Source: Pseudomonas taiwanensis (GTDB lineage Bacteria > Pseudomonadota > Gammaproteobacteria > Pseudomonadales > Pseudomonadaceae). From it: 64,000 nucleotides of DNA. Made by a program: the position numbers and the translations under genes. Shown here piece by piece: positions 18,790 to 27,589 of the stretch (the first letter of the stretch is position 1; the number at the start of each line of letters is the position of its first letter). The notes beneath the pieces were generated by a model. It ran no database searches. It was not told where the DNA came from and worked only from the letters and a program-made list of their open reading frames with translations. The stretch is from NCBI RefSeq assembly GCF_013393345.1, contig NZ_QJRF01000033.1:62001-126000 (forward strand). Reading direction: 5' to 3'.

Positions 18790-19326
18790 ATGCCTCGTAT
18801 CCACCTGCCAACCCCGGACGAAGAGCCAGAAGCATTTGCCCTGCTTCAGGCTAAGCGTGGCCATGCGCCGAATGCGCAAATCTTTCGCACCCTGGCCATC
18901 TGCCCGGAAATTCTCGACGTATTCATTCCCATGGCCGACGCCGTTCGCAACGGCTATGGCATCGATCCCAAGTTGCGGGAAATGGCCATCGTGATGGCGT
19001 GCCAGACCATGGGCACCAGTTACGAACACGACCCCCATTGGAATCGGGCCATCAAGGAAGGCGTCTCCAAGGAAAAAATGTTGGCGCTCTGGGATTTCGA
19101 AAAGAGCCCGCTGTTCTCCGACCTCGAGAAGGCCGTTCTGCGCCTGTCACGGGATGCGACCCGTGCGCCCGCGCAGGTCAGTACGGGTGTTTGGGAGGCC
19201 GTTTACCACGCCCTTGGCCCTAAGCAAAGCGTGGCGCTGCTCTTCAATATCGGTTGGTACAACATGACCGGCCGGTTGACTGGCCCGCTCGAACTGAGCA
19301 ACGAAGCCGATTTCACTCGACTCTAG
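18790..19326 (+). CDS. Carboxymuconolactone decarboxylase/AhpD-like protein
   Basis: The product is 178 residues. The central VMACQTMGTSYEHDPHW segment is the CMD-family core. Only one cysteine is present there, so the AhpD CxxC peroxidase site is missing. That points to a decarboxylase, lactonase or structural role rather than peroxide reduction. Flanking motifs LREMAI and LSRDATRAPAQVS also fit. It lies between the monooxygenase and extradiol dioxygenase genes, which suggests it handles an intermediate of that pathway. A precise reaction cannot be given. Confidence 0.78.
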   Translation: MPRIHLPTPDEEPEAFALLQAKRGHAPNAQIFRTLAICPEILDVFIPMADAVRNGYGIDPKLREMAIVMACQTMGTSYEHDPHWNRAIKEGVSKEKMLALWDFEKSPLFSDLEKAVLRLSRDATRAPAQVSTGVWEAVYHALGPKQSVALLFNIGWYNMTGRLTGPLELSNEADFTRL

Positions 19327-19346
19327 AAGACACCCGGAGACTCACC

Positions 19347-20366
19347 ATGCCATTGCCAAAACCGGTCTATTACCCACCATTCAATGTCACCCGCTCCAGC
19401 CACGCCATCATCACCTCCCGTGACCTGGAAGCCAGCCGCGATTTCTATGAGCAGGTCATCGGCCTGGTCCTGACTGAACGCGACGCTGACACCTTGTATT
19501 TCCGTGGCTTGGAAGAGGTGTGCCACCACAGTCTGGTGATCAAGCGCCACGACGGCGCGCATGAAGCCGAAGCGATCGGCTTTCGGGTTTACACCGAAGA
19601 AGAGTTGGACAAGGCAGAGCACTTCTACAAATCCAAAGGCCTGCCGGCCCGCTGGATTGAAGTGCCGCATCAGGGCCGCACGCTGTTGGTCAACGACCCG
19701 GCCGGAACCCCGGTCCAGCTTTGCGCCACCATGACCACCACCCCCCGTCTGTATACGCAATTTCAAGACTTCAAGGGCGGCGCGGCCATGCGCTTCGACC
19801 ATTACCAGATCCAGGTTCCCAATGTTCAGGAGCAGACGGATTTCTACGCGGAAATGGGTTTTCGCATTTCCGAGTACATGGTGCTTGATGAGAAGTTGAT
19901 TGCGACGTTCATGTTCCGCAAACCCGGCACCCAGGACATCGTTTTCCTGGAAAACCCGGGCCCGCGCTTGCATCACTTTGCCTACACCGTTTCCGACTCC
20001 CACAGCATCCTGCGCGCCTGCGACATTGCGGGAAATATGGGCATGGGCGATGTCGTGGAGCGAGGTCCGGGACGTCATGGTCCAGCGGGGGTGTTGTTCG
20101 TTTATCTCCGCGACCCCGATGGCCATCGCGTGGAGCTGTTCTGTGATCACTACCTGTTGATCGATATCGAGGTTGAGCCTGTCGGCTGGGATGTGCGCAA
20201 GCCCGGCTTGTCCCTGCGCTGGGGGCTGCCGCCTCAGGAGTGCTGGTTCAACGAGACCACCCCGTTTGGTGGAGTTGCGACCAAGCAGCTGGACCACGAG
20301 CGCGGCCCGCTGTCGACGCTTGAGACCTACCTGGCCGAAAAAGCACGCGCCAGGGCCGCCAAGTAG
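19347..20366 (+). CDS. Type I extradiol (catechol 2,3-type) dioxygenase
   Basis: The product is 339 residues from the ATG at 19347 with GGAG upstream. It has two tandem vicinal-oxygen-chelate modules. The iron ligands fall at His152 (FDHYQIQV), His210 (LHHFAY) and Glu263 (HRVELF), almost the same numbering as classic extradiol enzymes (153/214/265). An N-terminal module (HAIITSRDLEASRDFYEQ) lacks a full ligand set, as expected. It would open a catechol or hydroxyquinol made by the HpaB-type monooxygenase. The C-terminal 50 residues resemble those of HpaD-type homoprotocatechuate dioxygenases. Confidence 0.9.
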   Translation: MPLPKPVYYPPFNVTRSSHAIITSRDLEASRDFYEQVIGLVLTERDADTLYFRGLEEVCHHSLVIKRHDGAHEAEAIGFRVYTEEELDKAEHFYKSKGLPARWIEVPHQGRTLLVNDPAGTPVQLCATMTTTPRLYTQFQDFKGGAAMRFDHYQIQVPNVQEQTDFYAEMGFRISEYMVLDEKLIATFMFRKPGTQDIVFLENPGPRLHHFAYTVSDSHSILRACDIAGNMGMGDVVERGPGRHGPAGVLFVYLRDPDGHRVELFCDHYLLIDIEVEPVGWDVRKPGLSLRWGLPPQECWFNETTPFGGVATKQLDHERGPLSTLETYLAEKARARAAK

Positions 20367-20374
20367 TGGAGCAG

Positions 20375-20394
20375 GGGGCCACTTCGGTGGCCCC
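20375..20394 (+). promoter_or_regulatory. UUCG-capped intercistronic hairpin
   Basis: GGGGCCAC-TTCG-GTGGCCCC is an 8-bp GC-rich stem capped by a very stable UUCG tetraloop, 9 bases after the dioxygenase stop. No T-run follows. It is probably an mRNA 3' barrier or weak terminator inside the operon. Confidence 0.6.
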
Positions 20395-20439
20395 TGTGTA
20401 ACTCGGCGCAATCGAATTGCAAGAGAAGAGGCATTCGCG

Positions 20440-21411
20440 ATGACTACGCAGGCATCAACCCAAATAGACTCCGTCCAGGCAGGCCCACGCTTCGACGGCC
20501 GCGCCTTGCGCGACGCATTCGGCTCGTTTGCCACTGGCGTGACAATTGTCACCACGGCCGGCCCGGGCGGTGTGGACATCGGTTTGACCGCCAACAGCTT
20601 TTCCTCGGTGTCCCTGGATCCGCCGATGGTGTTGTGGAGCCTGGCGAGAACATCCCTGAACATGGATGCATTTCGCAACAGTGGGCATTTCGCCGTGCAT
20701 ATCCTGTCGGCAGACCAGGAGGCGCTTTCGTCGCGCTTTGCCAGCAAAGGCATCGACCGCTTCGAGGGCCTTGCGCTGGATCGCGGCCCGGACGGCATTC
20801 CGCTGTTGCCGGACTGCATGGCCCGTTTTTCCTGCAAGCTGGCTTACCAATACGAAGGCGGGGATCACGTCATCTTCGTCGGCGAGATCGTCGACTTCGG
20901 CCACTCCGCGCGTAAGCCGCTGGTATTCCACGGGGGACGCTACGGCATGTTGCTGCCCAAGCAGGCCGTTGCCGCGGTTGAGTCGGCGGATGAGTTCAGC
21001 AACCTGTCATCCGATGACCTGCTGTTCCAGGTTTCCAACGCCTATTTCCAGACCCGGCAGAGCGTGATCGATCGGCTTGAGTCCCACGGCTGGTCTGCAG
21101 AGGAATACGCCGTGCTGAGCATCATCGGTCGTGAGGATGGGCTGTGCGTACCCGAGATCGTGGCACGTAGCGAGAAAGTGCGCGGGCAGGGGATCTCCAC
21201 GGCGATCGTGCTGAACCTCATCGAGCGCGGGCTGCTGCATGAAGTCGACTGCACTGATGGTCCGGTGGCTGTTCGGTTGACCGCTAAAGGCCGTCTGGCG
21301 GTGCTGGAACTAATCGCCATACGCAAGTCCAGCGAAGCGGATGTCCAAGGCAGTCTGGATCCGAGCGAAGTGCAGCTGCTCAAGCACCTACTGGCCCGGC
21401 TCGACTCATGA
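20440..21411 (+). CDS. Flavin reductase (HpaC/C1 type) fused to a MarR-like domain
   Basis: The product is 323 residues from the ATG at 20440. Residues about 20-185 form a flavin-reductase-like split barrel: LRDAFGSFATGVTIVTT, then GLTANSFSSVSLDPPMVLWSL. Residues about 195-320 are a winged-helix MarR-like domain: YFQTRQSVIDRL, then EEYAVLSIIGREDGLCVPEI. This is the layout of the C1 reductase of Acinetobacter 4-hydroxyphenylacetate hydroxylase, where the phenolic substrate binds the C-terminal domain and speeds NADH oxidation. It should supply FADH2 or FMNH2 to the HpaB-type enzyme. It overlaps the FAH-hydrolase gene by 4 bases. Confidence 0.88.
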   Translation: MTTQASTQIDSVQAGPRFDGRALRDAFGSFATGVTIVTTAGPGGVDIGLTANSFSSVSLDPPMVLWSLARTSLNMDAFRNSGHFAVHILSADQEALSSRFASKGIDRFEGLALDRGPDGIPLLPDCMARFSCKLAYQYEGGDHVIFVGEIVDFGHSARKPLVFHGGRYGMLLPKQAVAAVESADEFSNLSSDDLLFQVSNAYFQTRQSVIDRLESHGWSAEEYAVLSIIGREDGLCVPEIVARSEKVRGQGISTAIVLNLIERGLLHEVDCTDGPVAVRLTAKGRLAVLELIAIRKSSEADVQGSLDPSEVQLLKHLLARLDS

Positions 21412-22340
21412 AGATTGCACGCTACAAATCTGCGGCCGGCCCTGAACGGCTCGGCGTCGTAACCGTCACCTCGGGTCTTGAGCGGCTGGTGGATGTCGCA
21501 AAGGCTGCCGCTGCCCGTGATGGCCTAGACACGCCCACTACGGTGATGGACCTGATCGAGGGTGGCGCACGGGCGATGGATGCCACCTACGACTTGCTTG
21601 ACTGGGCCGCGCAACGCCAGGACCCCATCTGGATGGATGACCCGAGCACCGTGCAGTGGCTGACACCGGTGCCGGAGAAGTCCATGTTCTGTGCCGGCCG
21701 CAACTTTGGGCGGCACCTGATGGAGTCGAAACAGGGTGATACCGCCAACGCCAGCAAGCTGCATAGCGACTTTCCGACAGGATTTATAAAGCTTGGGCGA
21801 ACGCTGGTTCCTCACAAGAGCCAGGTGAAGCGACCTGCGGACGTTCGCAGTCTCGACTACGAAGCCGAGATCGCATTGGTGCTGGGCCGGGCCATCGATG
21901 CGCATAGTGATATCGATCCGGCCAGCGCGATCTTCGGTTACACCATTTTCAACGACCTGTCCGCGCGTGAATGGCAGCTGCGTGAAATGCAGAACGGCAT
22001 GCTGATGCTGGGGAAGAACTTCCCGGGTTTTGGTCCGATCGGCCCCTACATTCTTACTGCCGACGAGGTGCCGGATCCCACTGCGCTGGTGCTGTGGCTG
22101 AAGGTTAACGGCCAATTGCGTCAGCACTCCGACTGCCGCGACCTGATCTTTGGCTTTGGCGAAATGGTCGCATTCTGGTCGCGCTTCGGTCTGATGCCGG
22201 GAGACTTGATCAGCACAGGGACACCCGAAGGCGTGGCCTTGCACCATAAGCCCGATCCGCAGGAGTGGTACCTCAAGCCTGGCGACCGGGTAGAGGCGGG
22301 CGTGCATGGCATTGGTGTCCTGGAAACGCTCATCGTCTAG
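21408..22340 (+). CDS. Fumarylacetoacetate hydrolase-family protein
   Basis: The product is 310 residues. The metal-binding acids are seen in DYEAEIALVLGRAID, and the YTIFNDLSAREWQ and GPIGPYILTADE segments are typical. The N-terminal 90 residues are the usual accessory domain. It hydrolyses a C-C bond in a ring-cleavage product, or decarboxylates or isomerises it. Start and stop overlap the upstream reductase gene (ATGA), so translation is coupled. Paired with the GST just downstream it could act like a fumarylpyruvate or fumarylacetoacetate hydrolase, releasing pyruvate and a C4/C5 dicarboxylate (inference). Confidence 0.88.
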   Translation: MKIARYKSAAGPERLGVVTVTSGLERLVDVAKAAAARDGLDTPTTVMDLIEGGARAMDATYDLLDWAAQRQDPIWMDDPSTVQWLTPVPEKSMFCAGRNFGRHLMESKQGDTANASKLHSDFPTGFIKLGRTLVPHKSQVKRPADVRSLDYEAEIALVLGRAIDAHSDIDPASAIFGYTIFNDLSAREWQLREMQNGMLMLGKNFPGFGPIGPYILTADEVPDPTALVLWLKVNGQLRQHSDCRDLIFGFGEMVAFWSRFGLMPGDLISTGTPEGVALHHKPDPQEWYLKPGDRVEAGVHGIGVLETLIV

Positions 22341-22383
22341 CCCCTCACCACTCCAATTCCCACCATTACCTATGGAGCGTCTT

Positions 22384-22998
22384 ATGAAGCTGTATTTTTT
22401 GCCGGGTGCCTGCCAGATCGGCATCCATGCCTTGCTCGCCGAAATCGGCAAGCCGTTCGAGACCGAGAAGGCAGCTCGTCCCGGCACACCAGAGTTCGAG
22501 GCGTATACGAAGGTCAATCCGAAGGGGAAAGTCCCCGCGCTGATTCGCGATGACGGATCGCTGCTCACCGAGTTCCCGGTGATCGCGCTCTATCTGGCGC
22601 GCATCAATCCGGAGAGAGAACTGATCCCGACGGACATCGAAGGCGAGATACGTGTATTGGAAATGACCGAATACCTGGTATCTACCGTTCACATGCAAGG
22701 CTACACTCGCGCTCGTCGACCCGAGAAGTTCACGCCGAGCGAAGCTGACCACGCGGCTGTGAAGGCCCAGGGCCTGAAAATTTTCCAGGCCGGGCTCGAC
22801 CGGGCGGAACGACAGATCAACGGCAAAGACTGGCTGTTCGAGAAATTGACCATCGCGGACTTTGCGCTCTTCTACCTTGAGCACTGGTGTGTGCTCAACG
22901 GCATCGGGTCGCTAGGTCCAGGCTGTCAGGCACACCATGATCGCCTGTGGTCGAAGGTGGACATCCGTCGCGCCGTCGAGTCTGAACTCATCACCTAA
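22384..22998 (+). CDS. Glutathione S-transferase family protein (possible isomerase)
   Basis: The product is 204 residues from the ATG at 22384 with GGAG upstream. It has the thioredoxin-like N-domain (KLYFLPGACQIGIHALL; NPKGKVPAL; cis-Pro then LLTEFPVIALYL) and an all-helical C-domain with the N-capping motif KLTIADF. Beta-class GSTs of this type include maleylpyruvate and maleylacetoacetate isomerases. Its place right after an FAH hydrolase favours a glutathione-dependent isomerase role, but general conjugation is possible. Confidence 0.85.
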   Translation: MKLYFLPGACQIGIHALLAEIGKPFETEKAARPGTPEFEAYTKVNPKGKVPALIRDDGSLLTEFPVIALYLARINPERELIPTDIEGEIRVLEMTEYLVSTVHMQGYTRARRPEKFTPSEADHAAVKAQGLKIFQAGLDRAERQINGKDWLFEKLTIADFALFYLEHWCVLNGIGSLGPGCQAHHDRLWSKVDIRRAVESELIT

Positions 22999-23014
22999 TG
23001 CTGAGCGCTGCACC

Positions 23015-23926
23015 ATGGACATGCTGTTGAAGTTGAAGGCTTTCGTCGTGACCGCCGACACCGGTAACTTCTCAGCTGCCGCGCGCACGTTGTACACCTC
23101 CCCGTCGGTGATCATGAAGCGGGTTGATGAGCTCGAATGGGATTTCAAAACCACGTTGTTCGACCGTTCGACCAGGCGACTGACGCTGACGGACACCGGA
23201 CAAAGCTACCTGACTCATTCACGCCAGCTGCTGCGCTCATACAACGACATGGTCAGCGGCGCGATTTTGAGCCCTGGCAGTATCGAAGGCCCGATCCGGG
23301 TCAAGGCGCCTGCGGTGCTGATCCGCCAGGGCCTCGGTGAGCTGTTCACCCGCTACCTTGCAGAGAATCCACTGGTTCAACTGGAAATCGTCGCTTCTGA
23401 CAGGGGCGGCAATCCAGCGGAAGAGGGCTTTGATATCTCGGTCGGGATGGATCAGATGGCCTATTCGGATGTGGTCGAGCAGGTCATCCGGCCCTTTCCC
23501 CGGCTGTTGTGCGCGGCCCCTGCTTATCTTTCACGCTGCGATGCGCCGCTGCATCCCCGCGACCTGATCCACCACCCCTGTCTGACGTTTTCCATCGCCG
23601 GTTCCATCTGGGCGTTCAACTCGCCAGAGGGGAGGGTGGAAGTGGATGTGCACCCCGTGCTTATCACCAATGATGAAGGCTATCTGTGCGCCGCCGCCCG
23701 CGATGGCCATGGGATTGTCCAGCTGGCACTGCCGGTGGTGGCCGATGCCCTGCAGGCCGGGGAGCTCGTGCCTGTGCTGGAGAGGTTTTCGCTGGTCGAG
23801 CGCTGGGTAAAAATCATGGTACCGGCTGCCCGACTGGAACTGACGCGGGTAAAGCTGCTGTTCGACAGGATGGCCAGGCATCTGGCTGCCAACGGTGCCG
23901 AAGAAGCAGACCCCGTAGGTCCTTGA
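23015..23926 (+). CDS. LysR-type transcriptional regulator
   Basis: The product is 303 residues from the ATG at 23015, 16 bases after the GST stop. The winged HTH reads FVVTADTGNFSAAARTLYTSPS and LEWDFKTTLFDRSTRRLTLTD. The rest is a periplasmic-binding-protein-like effector domain. Unusually for LysR genes it is in the same direction as, and downstream of, the enzymes it may control, rather than divergent. An aromatic acid or ring-cleavage product would be the likely inducer (inference). Confidence 0.9.
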   Translation: MDMLLKLKAFVVTADTGNFSAAARTLYTSPSVIMKRVDELEWDFKTTLFDRSTRRLTLTDTGQSYLTHSRQLLRSYNDMVSGAILSPGSIEGPIRVKAPAVLIRQGLGELFTRYLAENPLVQLEIVASDRGGNPAEEGFDISVGMDQMAYSDVVEQVIRPFPRLLCAAPAYLSRCDAPLHPRDLIHHPCLTFSIAGSIWAFNSPEGRVEVDVHPVLITNDEGYLCAAARDGHGIVQLALPVVADALQAGELVPVLERFSLVERWVKIMVPAARLELTRVKLLFDRMARHLAANGAEEADPVGP

Positions 23927-24462
23927 TGCGGAGTCACGCGACAGGTCTTCACCATCTGCATGTGTGAATTACGCCGGGTCTAGGCGCTGCAACAGCGCAC
24001 TGAACATGCAGTTCCGGCGTCCATTCCAGTAACAATTTCTCCAATCGAACGGCCACCTTTGTCGGGCTGGTCCGGCGTGCGCGCGCGTTTGCCAGACCCG
24101 TCTAAAAGCCGCAGACCAGGTGGTTTCTCCATCGGCCGAGCAGTCAGTCGGCTCCCCGGCATTGCCATCAAAATTCCGGCTGCGGTGCAGCGGGATTAAT
24201 CATTATCCCTACTGAAACACCGCTGCAATACTCCGGACAACACAGATGCGATCCAGCCGGAACAAGGGCTCGCCATGCATCTTTTCAAGCCTGGGCTCTG
24301 TGTTGCTTGCACTACGAATTGCTCGTGCTACGTATTCAGGACAGCACCACAAAATCATGGGAGACGTCTCTTGTAAGTGGCCGTGACTGGCCGGTGATCC
24401 TGTTTACCGGGCAGATCAGCAATCGGAGTTCATGCGTCAAACAATCTCTCCAGGAGACAACG
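23927..24462 (+). other. Intergenic region before the DUF1302 gene
   Basis: A 536-base stretch without a credible gene; open frames here have poor coding character. A small GCGCTG-CAA-CAGCGC hairpin lies at 23984-23998 but lacks a T-run. The region likely holds the promoter of the envelope operon at 24463. No clear operator was recognised. Confidence 0.5.
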
Positions 24463-26175
24463 ATGCAAATAATAAAAATAAAATTTGCAATGCCGTACGA
24501 CGTTTTGTACCGCCAGAGCCTGAATTCGGTGATTGCCGTCGCCGCTTTGATGGCTACGGGCTACTCATTGGCCGCGCCGATCGATGTGGGTAACCCCGAT
24601 ATCAAGCTGCGCTGGGACAATACGGTCAAGTACTCTGCCAGCATGCGTGTCAAGGACCAATCTGACACCCTAACCAAGAATGTCCCCCCAACTCCGGGTG
24701 GCGGAAAAGGCCCCGCTGCGCTGAACGGCGACGACGGCGATCGTAACTTCAAGCGCGGCAGGCTCATCTCCAACCGATTCGATCTGCTGTCCGAAATGGA
24801 CTTGGTCTATCGCGAAGATTTCGGCATGCGCGTGAGTGGGGCAGCCTGGTACGACGACGTCTACAACCGCGAGAACGACAACGACTCTCCCGCCACTAAT
24901 AACTCGCTGTCAGTGCGCAACAATAAGTTCACCGATGACACGCGTGAACTGCACGGAAGAAAGGCTGAGATCCTGGATGCCTTCGTCTTTGGTGGCACTG
25001 ACATAGGCACAGCCCGCGTGAGTGGCCGCCTGGGCCAGCACACAGTGCTCTGGGGCGAGAGCCTGTTCTACGGCGCCAACGCCATTGCCGGAACCCAGTC
25101 GCCGGTGGATGCGATCAAAGCATCATCGGTACCCGGATCGACCACCAAGGAAATCATCATGCCGGTGGGGCAGTTCTCGGGCCAAATCCAGTTTTCTCCG
25201 GCGCTGACCCTAATTGGGTTCTACCAATACGAGTGGGATGCTACCCGCCTGCCCGCAGCCGGCAGCTACTTCTCGGTTGCGGACTTCCTGGGTGATGGCG
25301 GCGAGCGGATTCGAGTCGCGCCCGGCGTGCCAGGCAATGGTTTAGCGCGCGCAGGTGATATCAGTGCACGCGATAACGGCCAGTTCGGCCTGGGCTTGCG
25401 CACACAGTTGGGCGATTGGGAGTTTGGCGTCTATGGGATTCGTTACCACGCCAAGACGCCGGTGGTTTATTCCCGAGTGCCTGCTCCGACTGGCATCAGC
25501 GGTGCTGGGCTGGGGACGTACCAGTTGGTGTATCCGGAGGACATCAAGGCGTTCGGTATCAGTGCCACCACAACGGTGGGTTCGCTCAACTACGCCGGTG
25601 AAATCTCGGTGCGTCGTGATACGCCGCTGACCAGCCTACCGCAGAACGTGGGGCGTGCTGAGGCGGACAACAACAACCATGCGTTTTATGCCATCGGCAA
25701 TTCGTTCCATGCCAACTTGTCGATGATCTGGAGCATGCCGCGCAACTTCCTGTCCGACGAGCCTACCCTCACCATGGAAGTGGCCTACAACCAGATGACC
25801 AGTTGCACCAGCAACTGCAACGCCATGGACCCAGGTCTGGATCGACGCGCGGAAGCGGTGCGTGCGGTATTCGCTGCACCGCAGCGCAACGTGATGGACG
25901 GCCTGGACCTTACGCCATCGTTCACCGTGGGCTACAACCACGGCAAGTCTCCAGTGGTGCAGCTCGGCCCCAACAATGGCGGGGACATGACCTTCACGCT
26001 GGCGGGCAACTATCTGACCGTGTGGGACTTCTCTCTGGCCTACACCCACTACTACGGCGGAGAAAACACCGCCACGTATGCCTCCACTGACCCCACCGTT
26101 AACGGCACCTTCACCTTCGCCCAGACATTGAAAGATCGGGATTTCGTCTCAGTGTCGCTGCGTCGCACCTTCTAA
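24463..26175 (+). CDS. DUF1302 outer-membrane protein
   Basis: The product is 570 residues from the ATG at 24463 with AGGAGA upstream; the longer open frame has no better start. A signal peptide occupies about residues 1-37 (VIAVAALMATGYSLAA). The mature start, DVGNPDIKLRWDNTVKYSAS, is the DUF1302 signature, and the C-terminus Leu-Arg-Arg-Thr-Phe marks an outer-membrane barrel. DUF1302 proteins nearly always pair with DUF1329 proteins, as here, near genes for hydrophobic carbon sources. A role in passage of a hydrophobic substrate is inferred. Confidence 0.88.
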   Translation: MQIIKIKFAMPYDVLYRQSLNSVIAVAALMATGYSLAAPIDVGNPDIKLRWDNTVKYSASMRVKDQSDTLTKNVPPTPGGGKGPAALNGDDGDRNFKRGRLISNRFDLLSEMDLVYREDFGMRVSGAAWYDDVYNRENDNDSPATNNSLSVRNNKFTDDTRELHGRKAEILDAFVFGGTDIGTARVSGRLGQHTVLWGESLFYGANAIAGTQSPVDAIKASSVPGSTTKEIIMPVGQFSGQIQFSPALTLIGFYQYEWDATRLPAAGSYFSVADFLGDGGERIRVAPGVPGNGLARAGDISARDNGQFGLGLRTQLGDWEFGVYGIRYHAKTPVVYSRVPAPTGISGAGLGTYQLVYPEDIKAFGISATTTVGSLNYAGEISVRRDTPLTSLPQNVGRAEADNNNHAFYAIGNSFHANLSMIWSMPRNFLSDEPTLTMEVAYNQMTSCTSNCNAMDPGLDRRAEAVRAVFAAPQRNVMDGLDLTPSFTVGYNHGKSPVVQLGPNNGGDMTFTLAGNYLTVWDFSLAYTHYYGGENTATYASTDPTVNGTFTFAQTLKDRDFVSVSLRRTF

Positions 26176-26186
26176 CGGAGAACCAC

Positions 26187-27554
26187 ATGAGCATTTTCTC
26201 TCGCTTTACCCTCCTGGCATTGGCGTGCGCCACGCTCGCGGCACCGACGGTCCAGGCCGCCGTAACGGCTGACGAAGCGGCCAAACTCAAGACCGCACTG
26301 ACTCCGGTGGGCGCAGAGCGTGCCGGTAACAAGGAGGGAACGATCCCTCCGTGGGAGGGCGGCTATCCGGTCGATGCTTCGTACACCTCGCCGGCGGTTC
26401 CTGACCTGTTTGCCAATGACAAGCCCCTGCTCACCATCACGCCGCAGAACGCAGCGCAGTATGCGGACAAGCTGACCGAAGGGACTATGGGGCTGCTGCA
26501 ACGCTTCCCGAACTTCAAGGTTCAGGTGTTCCAAACCCGACGCACCGCAGCGGCTCCGCAATGGGTGTATGACAACACTTTCGCGAACGCCACCCGGGCG
26601 ACGATGGATCCAAGTGGCGAACTTGGTCCTTTCCCGAAGGGCACCTTTGGTGGCACCCCGTTCCCAATCCCAAAGAACGGCGAAGAGGCGATCTGGAACC
26701 ATCTGCTGAGATGGACCAGCCCTGGCTACCAAACGGCGCCTAGCCTGGCGCGAGTTACCCCTGAGGGCAAAGTGATTCCGGTCTCGCAGAACGTGGCGAA
26801 AAGCTCGTTCCCGTACTACGACCCGAGCAGCAACCTGGAAAAATGGGAAGCCGCAGGTTCCAACATCGTGGTGCGCCGCGTCGATACCTCGGGTCCACCC
26901 ATCCGCGCCGGCGAGATTCTGCTACAGCGCGTAAACATCAATGACATCGAATCCAAGACCTGGGTGTACCTGACCGGCCAGCGCCGTGTTCGCCGCCTGC
27001 CGCTGACCTGCTGCGATGTGCCGAGCCCGGTGGCGGGCGGCATCCTGAACTTCGACGAAGTTGAGGTGTACTCCTCGTCCATCGGCCGTTACGACTGGAA
27101 GCTGGTGGGCAAGAAGGAAATGTACGTGCCCTACAACACCAACAGCTACCACCAGGCGCCGTCCCTCGACAAGTTGATGACCGCGCAGACCGTGAACCCT
27201 GATTTCGTGCGCTTCGAGCAACACCGAGTGTGGGTGGTGGAAGGCACGCTCAAGCAAGGCCAGCGTCATGTGATTCCTCGCCTGCGTGTGTACCTGGATG
27301 AAGACACCTGGATCGCTGTGGCAGGCGAGCGTTGGGATGCTCAGGGGCAGCTGTGGAAGGTGACCTATAACCTGCCGACCGTGTTCCCGGCGGCACCAGG
27401 GACCATCGTGGCCGGCTATATGTCCTACGACCTGATCGGTGGTGGCTACTTCGCGTCTGCCTACTTCCCCCGCGAACAACAGGTAAACCTCAAGGCCTCA
27501 ATGCCAGAGCGGATCTTCACTCCTGAGTCGCTTGCTGGAGAGGGCGTGCGTTAA
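26187..27554 (+). CDS. DUF1329 exported protein
   Basis: The product is 455 residues. The signal peptide ends at VQA-AVT (about residue 25). The mature protein opens with TADEAAKLKTALTPVGAERAGNKEGTIPPWEGG-like features, the DUF1329 hallmark, followed by a LolA/LolB-like beta fold suited to lipophilic ligands. It starts 11 bases after the DUF1302 stop. A periplasmic or outer-membrane-attached carrier for a hydrophobic compound, working with the DUF1302 barrel and the RND protein downstream, is the best guess. Confidence 0.88.
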   Translation: MSIFSRFTLLALACATLAAPTVQAAVTADEAAKLKTALTPVGAERAGNKEGTIPPWEGGYPVDASYTSPAVPDLFANDKPLLTITPQNAAQYADKLTEGTMGLLQRFPNFKVQVFQTRRTAAAPQWVYDNTFANATRATMDPSGELGPFPKGTFGGTPFPIPKNGEEAIWNHLLRWTSPGYQTAPSLARVTPEGKVIPVSQNVAKSSFPYYDPSSNLEKWEAAGSNIVVRRVDTSGPPIRAGEILLQRVNINDIESKTWVYLTGQRRVRRLPLTCCDVPSPVAGGILNFDEVEVYSSSIGRYDWKLVGKKEMYVPYNTNSYHQAPSLDKLMTAQTVNPDFVRFEQHRVWVVEGTLKQGQRHVIPRLRVYLDEDTWIAVAGERWDAQGQLWKVTYNLPTVFPAAPGTIVAGYMSYDLIGGGYFASAYFPREQQVNLKASMPERIFTPESLAGEGVR

Positions 27555-27589
27555 GGCTGTAACCCGCCAGAACTACAAACCCTGATGAG

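Noticed and set aside
19323-20837. 504-codon antisense frame across the dioxygenase and reductase
   Set aside because: It spans two real genes and their hairpin-containing gap; no domain was recognised.
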